A stretch of 17,103 nucleotides of DNA. Source: Candidatus Alkanophagales archaeon. GTDB taxonomy: Archaea; Halobacteriota; Syntropharchaeia; Alkanophagales; B39-G2. The notes under the pieces are model-generated. The model did no database searches and was not told the DNA's origin. It saw nothing but the letters and a program-made list of their open reading frames with translations. The position numbers and the translations under genes are program-made. Where the stretch lies: NCBI GenBank assembly GCA_003661185.1, contig QMVQ01000009.1:1-17103 (forward strand), given 5' to 3'. Each line of letters begins with the position of its first letter. The first letter of the stretch is position 1. Shown piece after piece: positions 13,135-17,103 of the stretch.

Positions 13135-13607
13135 CACGCCTCACCTGCCACCGCCTCAGCCTTCTCGACGGTCTTTGCCCCTTCAGTCTCAAGCATCAGC
13201 TTAAGCTCGTAGGCGACGTTGTCAAGGAAAGCCTGCCCCTTCGGCGAGATTTTCCTGCCCTTCTTGGTTTTTATCACGAGTCCCGCTCTTTCGAGCTGCT
13301 GCAGCACTTCTCTCACGATTTTCCCGGAGCCTTTTCTGAAATGCGGGGGTTTGACGCCTCTGCGACGTTTTCCGCCGTAATAAGTGCGGAGGCGAGAAAC
13401 ACCTACCGGACCGTGGATGTAAATCTGCCGGAGCACCGAGGCGCAACGTGTCCACCACCAGTCCTCCTGCTGTGGTGGTAACTCGTTGGAGATGCCGCCT
13501 TTGACGAACGCCGCCCACTTCGGCGGCGCTATTCCCTTCCCCCTCTTCAGTTTTTCCGCTGCTAACTGAACGAGCTTGTCTTGCGGAACATCATACACCG
13601 TCGTCAT
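13134..13607 (-). CDS. rps19e: Ribosomal protein eS19
   Basis: The protein has 157 residues and belongs to the eS19 family of small-subunit ribosomal proteins, absent in bacteria. Typical marks are the N-terminal [18 protein letters not shown], then [11 protein letters not shown], the [13 protein letters not shown] segment (about 51-63), the glycine/basic loop [15 protein letters not shown] (about 80-94) and the C-terminal [17 protein letters not shown] (about 113-129). The tail (about 138-157) is a little longer and acidic/Ala-rich compared with close relatives of about 150 residues. It binds the head of the 30S subunit and takes part in 16S rRNA maturation. ATG 13607 is preceded by GGATGATTA. 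A TATA box at 13630-13642 makes this the first gene of a five-gene operon ending with NOG1. Confidence 0.97.
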   Translation of the reverse strand: MTTVYDVPQDKLVQLAAEKLKRGKGIAPPKWAAFVKGGISNELPPQQEDWWWTRCASVLRQIYIHGPVGVSRLRTYYGGKRRRGVKPPHFRKGSGKIVREVLQQLERAGLVIKTKKGRKISPKGQAFLDNVAYELKLMLETEGAKTVEKAEAVAGEA

Positions 13608-13629
13608 TAATCATCCATTCGCAGCGGTG

Positions 13630-13642
13630 CTTAAAAAAATTG
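13630..13642 (-). promoter_or_regulatory. TATA box of the eS19-PDCD5-AAA-GNAT-NOG1 operon
   Basis: The minus strand reads ACAATTTTTTTAA, centred about 29 bp before ATG 13607. The leader would be only a few nucleotides. The region lies between the acyl-CoA synthetase stop (13678) and eS19. Confidence 0.5.
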
Positions 13643-13677
13643 TGCTCGTTGCGATTCGTTGCGTTTCCCAACCGCGG

Positions 13678-15138
13678 TTAGCGTGACGCCATGACGTAAT
13701 CCCTGTATTCGACGAGCGCCGCCAAGGCGCGCACCGCTCTTTCCACGGTCGGAAAAACGGGTATTTCGGGCTCAAGCGTCTCCACGCACCGCTTAAAAAT
13801 CTGATACTCGCCGAGGAGCGACACAAATAGGAAGGACTTGCCGCGACGCATGCATTCCTCGCCCAAGTTCTTAAATATTTTCACGTCGGTAGCAGTCCAA
13901 CTTACAGCCGCCAGCACCACTATTAACGCGTCCACATTTTCGTCCTCGACTAAAGCCCTCGTCGTAGCCTCGTATGTCCGCTCCATGCCACTTGCCTCCA
14001 CGGCGACCCACACGTCCAGCGGGTTTCCTAGGCTTGCCCATTCCGGAAACACTCTTTTTACCGCCTCTAAAGTTCTCTTCGAGAGTGGGGGTAGCTCCAG
14101 CCCGCGTTCCATGCAATAATCGGCGGCGGTGACGCCCCCGGCGCCCGTTACGGTGATGATTCCAACGTTTTTCCCGTTTGGTAGCGGCTGCGACGCAAAC
14201 GCCTTCGCAACGTCGAAAAGTTCCTCGAAATACGAGACTCTGATGATGCCGCATTGTTTGAACGCCGCGTCGTAGATTTTGTCGTCGCCTGCCAGCGTGC
14301 CGGTGTGCGACGCCGCCGCCTTCCGCCCGAGCTCCGTTCTGCCGGCTTTTAAAACAATTATAGGCTTCTGCTTTGAGATTCTCTTGGCGAGCGTCATAAG
14401 TCTCCTGCCATCCCGCACCCCCTCTATATACATACAGATAACCTTCGTTTCAGGGTCGTTGCCGAGATACTCGAGGACGTCGGTCTCATCCACGTCGCAC
14501 TTGTTCCCAAGGCAGACGATTTTGCTGATGCCGATGTGACGCTCGTTGAAATATTCCAAGAAGACGCTTGCGAAAAGCCCTGTTTGTCCGACGAACGCAA
14601 CGCCGCCCCCTCTAATTTGCAGAAGCGAGACGTATGGTGTGAAAAGCCCGCTGCTCGTGTTCACGACGCCTATGCTATTGGGGCCCATGACTCGTATGCC
14701 GTAGCGCTTTGCAGTGCTTACGACTTCCCTTTCGAGTTCGTGGTTGCCGACTTCGGCAAAGCCGCCCGACTCGATAATCACGTTCTTAATGCCACACTCT
14801 CCACACTCATGTAACGCCGTTGGCACGGCTTCCGCAGGCACGAGGATTAAAGCAAGGTCGGCTACGCCCTTAGGGACGTCTTTGACGCTTTTATACGCAC
14901 GGACGCCAAGAATTTCGGAGGCGTGCGGGTTTATCGGGAAGACTTTGTCCTTGAATCCAGTTTTGACGAAATTTTCGACGACAGTGTAGCCGCCCTTCCC
15001 CGGATTCCTCGAAGCCCCGACGACAACTACGCCCCGCGGCTCGAAAAATCCTGAAAGCATTAGGTAACTTTTTTGCTTCATGAGAATCTTACTTGCTATT
15101 TGTTCTCCAGTGGCAAGAGCGCATGTAAGTAACCCCAT
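13678..15138 (-). CDS. NDP-forming acyl-CoA synthetase, alpha subunit (CoA-binding/ligase)
   Basis: The protein has 486 residues and matches the alpha part of ADP-forming acetyl/acyl-CoA synthetases, which make ATP from acyl-CoA. Domains in order: CoA-binding Rossmann (from FFEPRGVVVVGAS, about 31-43, to about 150), with GPNSIGVVN (152-160) where GPNCxG is usual; succinyl-CoA-ligase-like domain (about 170-310) with the phosphorylated His278 in ASHTGTLAG (276-284); and the ligase domain 3 from about 320. The ATP-grasp beta subunit is not fused and not in the window, so it must be encoded elsewhere or the protein has another role. The first 26 residues before MLSGFFEP are unusual; relatives often start at the equivalent of 15060. 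ATG 15138 is kept because it sits 8 nt after the radical SAM stop, but its start is uncertain. Acyl substrate unknown. Confidence 0.88.
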   Translation of the reverse strand: MGLLTCALATGEQIASKILMKQKSYLMLSGFFEPRGVVVVGASRNPGKGGYTVVENFVKTGFKDKVFPINPHASEILGVRAYKSVKDVPKGVADLALILVPAEAVPTALHECGECGIKNVIIESGGFAEVGNHELEREVVSTAKRYGIRVMGPNSIGVVNTSSGLFTPYVSLLQIRGGGVAFVGQTGLFASVFLEYFNERHIGISKIVCLGNKCDVDETDVLEYLGNDPETKVICMYIEGVRDGRRLMTLAKRISKQKPIIVLKAGRTELGRKAAASHTGTLAGDDKIYDAAFKQCGIIRVSYFEELFDVAKAFASQPLPNGKNVGIITVTGAGGVTAADYCMERGLELPPLSKRTLEAVKRVFPEWASLGNPLDVWVAVEASGMERTYEATTRALVEDENVDALIVVLAAVSWTATDVKIFKNLGEECMRRGKSFLFVSLLGEYQIFKRCVETLEPEIPVFPTVERAVRALAALVEYRDYVMASR

Positions 15139-15146
15139 CCCACTTA

Positions 15147-16859
15147 TTAAAGCACCTTCACGTATTCCCGCAGCTTTTCACCTACGGCTTTGTCATCAAA
15201 GGCGCTCACAAAATCCTCTACGCTTTTAAACGGTCTTTTCCGCTCGATAGCAGCCGCCCTGCGCTCGCCGACGCCGGGTAGCGCCATTAAAGTCTCTTTT
15301 GGTGCGGTATTCACGTCCAGCGGGAACGGAACGGCGGTGATCGACCTGAAGCCGTAATCTACAACTTTCACATCGAGGAAGCGGCGCAGCTCGTAAACGC
15401 CAGGAATGCCCACGAGGAGGGGGTAAGTGCCGAGTTGCCGCCCGAAGGTCGTTTTACCTTCATGCATTTCAGTCAGCACGTCCCGCAGGACGACGCCACG
15501 AGGCACGACCCGCTTTAGCATCTCCCGGTCTATTTCCTCACGCACCCGCCGCTTGAAGCTCCTGAACAGGCGCTTGTGCCGCCGCATTATCCTATCGCCG
15601 ACCTTCGCCATCCGCGTCGTCGGGAAAATCATCACCTGACGCAGGTTTATGCGGCGTAGCAGCAACCCCCTCTCCAAAACCTCACGTAAAAACTCATAGT
15701 TAAGCTCATAAGTTTTTTTCGTCTCGCCAAGCAGTCCAAAAACGAAATTAACACCAGGTAAAAGCTCAGGAAGCCCATTCTCACCCCTTCGTGCGCCAAC
15801 CTCATTCAGCAACTCAATCGCTTTCATGCAGTCCTCAGGCATTGCTTTAAGGTTGTTTCTACGAACGACCTCGGGGTCAGCGCTTTCAACGCCGAGAGCG
15901 ACGACATCTCCCGCTGTGTGGTATTTCACGATGATTTTTGCAATTCTTCGACACTCTTCGGGATATGCAGCGAGCGTTCCGGGATTTGCGTTGTCCATGT
16001 GCAGCGTTCTGAGCTTTGGCGCCACGGCTCTTATTCCCCTGTAAAGACGCTCCAACGCCTCAGAGTTGGGCTTAGGGAACTCAAGCTCGCCGACGCCTTC
16101 TGCCATATATGAAAACAAACATGGCTGGCTCCCAAAGCGGAAGTGCCGCACGCCCACTTTGTAAAGCGCTGCGACTTCGTCAACGACGTCCTCTACGGGT
16201 CTGAAATCTGGTAACCCCTTGTTCGGCTCCACGCAAAAGGAACAGCCACCGACGAGCGAGCGGGCGCAGCCCCGATACGTCTCAAGCTCTGCGATGATGT
16301 GCGGAAAGTTCGGGTGCTGCCTTACTATTTCGGCGCCGTAAATAGCAAAATTTCTTATTTGTGAGACGCTTTCACGATGTTCTTCGGGCGCCACACGCTC
16401 CACGCACAGGCGCTCTGCAATGAGTTGCGAAATGACGAGCTCGACGTCGCCGGTCGCAACGATGTCGAACACGCCCTCTGGAACGGCGGCAGCACGCCGC
16501 CCGCCCTCTGTCCCAAAGCCGAACTTCGCAGCAGGACCGCCCAGCACTTTCACGGGACGCTCCACGCCGCTCAATAGCCTCGCAAGCTCTGAGGAGGACG
16601 CTGGCGTCCCGCCTAAATACTTGCCCGGAACCGCCGTTCCGCAAATGACTACAAGCAAGTCAGCTTTTATAATCTCTTTAAAGCCCACGCCGCTCCGTAG
16701 CTGGTCGATCGTGAAGTATAAAAGTTTTAAGTCTAAACAAAGCTCTTTGGCGGTTTTCAGAGCGGCGCCGGCGGCGTAACGCACATAAGGACTAATATAT
16801 GGTGGCACTCCCAGGCATGTTGGCTCGTCCACATAGCCGTCAAGTATGATGACATTCAT
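15147..16859 (-). CDS. Radical SAM enzyme with C-terminal helix-hairpin-helix (COG1031 type)
   Basis: The protein has 570 residues. The N-terminal part (about 1-160) is a Rossmann-like, cobalamin-binding-type region starting MNVIILDGYVDEPTCLGVPP. The radical SAM core follows: ETYRGCARSLVGGCSFCVEP holds Cys198, Cys206 and Cys209, a C-x7-C-x2-C spacing and not the usual C-x3-C-x2-C. I recall this from the archaeal COG1031 group. HFRFGSQPC and LHMDNANPGTLA are further core segments. Near the C-terminus NTAPKETLMALPGVGERRAA is a helix-hairpin-helix, followed by KSVEDFVSAF, suggesting nucleic-acid binding. The reaction is unknown; RNA or DNA modification is a reasonable guess. ATG 16859 is preferred, since GTTAAGG directly precedes it and the protein then starts like relatives; a GTG at 16880 would add seven residues. 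It is followed by the acyl-CoA synthetase gene, 8 nt away. Confidence 0.88.
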   Translation of the reverse strand: MNVIILDGYVDEPTCLGVPPYISPYVRYAAGAALKTAKELCLDLKLLYFTIDQLRSGVGFKEIIKADLLVVICGTAVPGKYLGGTPASSSELARLLSGVERPVKVLGGPAAKFGFGTEGGRRAAAVPEGVFDIVATGDVELVISQLIAERLCVERVAPEEHRESVSQIRNFAIYGAEIVRQHPNFPHIIAELETYRGCARSLVGGCSFCVEPNKGLPDFRPVEDVVDEVAALYKVGVRHFRFGSQPCLFSYMAEGVGELEFPKPNSEALERLYRGIRAVAPKLRTLHMDNANPGTLAAYPEECRRIAKIIVKYHTAGDVVALGVESADPEVVRRNNLKAMPEDCMKAIELLNEVGARRGENGLPELLPGVNFVFGLLGETKKTYELNYEFLREVLERGLLLRRINLRQVMIFPTTRMAKVGDRIMRRHKRLFRSFKRRVREEIDREMLKRVVPRGVVLRDVLTEMHEGKTTFGRQLGTYPLLVGIPGVYELRRFLDVKVVDYGFRSITAVPFPLDVNTAPKETLMALPGVGERRAAAIERKRPFKSVEDFVSAFDDKAVGEKLREYVKVL

Positions 16860-16910
16860 CCTTAACTCATAATTGAGCACGAGAATTTAGGAAGATGTTG
16901 CTGCTAATCC

Positions 16911-16920
16911 CCTTTAAAGG
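16911..16920 (-). promoter_or_regulatory. Possible TATA box of the radical SAM operon
   Basis: CCTTTAAAGG, a palindrome with a TTTAAA core, about 56 bp before ATG 16859. Transcription would start near 16890. An alternative is the weaker CTAAATTCTC at 16884-16893. Confidence 0.3.
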
Positions 16921-16944
16921 AGGGCAGGGGAAGGGGTGGGAAAA

Positions 16945-16954
16945 GTTTTTATAG
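16945..16954 (+). promoter_or_regulatory. TATA box of the structured RNA region
   Basis: GTTTTTATAG, identical in its ten bases to the box of the MtaA-like gene. It would start a plus-strand transcript near 16975, just before the series of hairpins. Confidence 0.5.
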
Positions 16955-16975
16955 CTTGCGTTCAATGGATGAGTA

Positions 16976-17097
16976 ACGTAGCTGTGGGTATAACCTGCGG
17001 TCAGGAGCTGCGTGCTCAGCTCGAAGGGGAGCGCTTATGCACACTCCCCAACCTCCCGCCGGTGGAAGCCCCGACTCGGGGCGGGGGAGGAGGTCAC
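16976..17097 (+). ncRNA. Structured RNA / right end of an IS200/IS605-like element (orphan omega-RNA candidate)
   Basis: A chain of perfect hairpins can be read: CCTG/CAGG (16994-17005), GAGCT/AGCTC (17005-17022), GGGGAG/CTCCCC (17026-17049), and an outer stem CCTCCC (17052-17057) with GGGAGG (17085-17090) that encloses GCCCCG-ACT-CGGGGC (17068-17082). The 3' part, GTGGAAGCCCC, hairpin, GGGGGAGG, GGTCAC, is the typical right-end pattern of IS605-family elements, where tnpB's omega-RNA ends at TCAC (17094-17097) and a guide follows. No tnpA or tnpB precedes it: upstream is a minus-strand gene and a TATA box. One plus-strand frame is open (VAVGITCGQELRAQLEGER) and could be a remnant of a TnpB tail. 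Whether it is an orphan omega-RNA, a dead element end or another RNA cannot be decided here. The window ends six bases later. Confidence 0.5.
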
Positions 17098-17103
17098 ATA
17101 AGA

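Noticed and set aside
1..17103. CRISPR array or other tandem spaced repeat
   Set aside because: No regularly spaced repeats of 20-40 bases were seen; the only repeated blocks are the short ones at 6497 and 7221.
16976..17103. SRP RNA or RNase P RNA
   Set aside because: The conserved SRP helix 8 motif (GGTCAGG...GGAAG...GCAGC) and the RNase P core sequences are not present; the 3' end fits an IS605-type right end better.

Overview
The window looks like a piece of a euryarchaeal chromosome from the methanogen/ANME/Syntropharchaeia/Archaeoglobi neighbourhood. It carries archaeal-type genes (eS19, PDCD5, archaeal NOG1, PyrI, a COG1031 radical SAM enzyme, a DUF166 protein, an NMD3-like domain, a Bat-type HTH regulator). 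It also has TTTWWATA-like TATA boxes about 25 bp from likely starts, Shine-Dalgarno sequences of the GGTGA type, and a tRNA without encoded CCA. A MtaA-type corrinoid methyltransferase fragment and a CODH-family protein point to C1-metabolising anaerobes. I cannot name the species.

Left end (1-2390): the start of a MtaA/CmuA-type methyltransferase (minus strand, cut by the window edge) is divergent from a tRNA-Ala(GGC). It is followed by a clearly AT-rich accessory segment with a small membrane protein, a class I SAM methyltransferase and a winged-helix regulator.

Centre left (2391-7143): a minus-strand gene run (CODH/CooS homologue, cupin, thioredoxin-reductase-like flavoprotein, DUF166 protein) is read away from a divergent plus-strand regulator with a cysteine-containing N-terminal half and a bacterioopsin-activator HTH. 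The CooS homologue keeps His254, Cys332, Cys440, Cys471 and Cys512 of the C-cluster, but has Glu290 where true Ni-CODHs have a cysteine. The His/Glu/4-Cys ligand set is like that of hybrid-cluster protein. This is the most interesting locus: probably not a CO dehydrogenase but a redox or detoxification enzyme with its own reductase-like partner and regulator.

Centre (7144-8322): a poorly conserved stretch with an NMD3-like domain lacking the zinc-finger part and a decayed restriction-modification gene in at least three frames. speE and pyrI (plus strand, no pyrB) follow.

Right half (9680-16859): two compact minus-strand operons. One is eS19-PDCD5-MoxR/ChlI-type AAA+ ATPase-GNAT-NOG1, with overlaps or gaps below 10 nt, and looks like translation/ribosome biogenesis. 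The other is a COG1031 radical SAM/HhH enzyme followed by the alpha subunit of an NDP-forming acyl-CoA synthetase.

Right edge (16881-17103): a divergent, TATA-driven, strongly structured non-coding region that ends like the right end of an IS200/IS605-family element, with no tnpB in front of it. It may be an orphan omega-RNA-like transcript.
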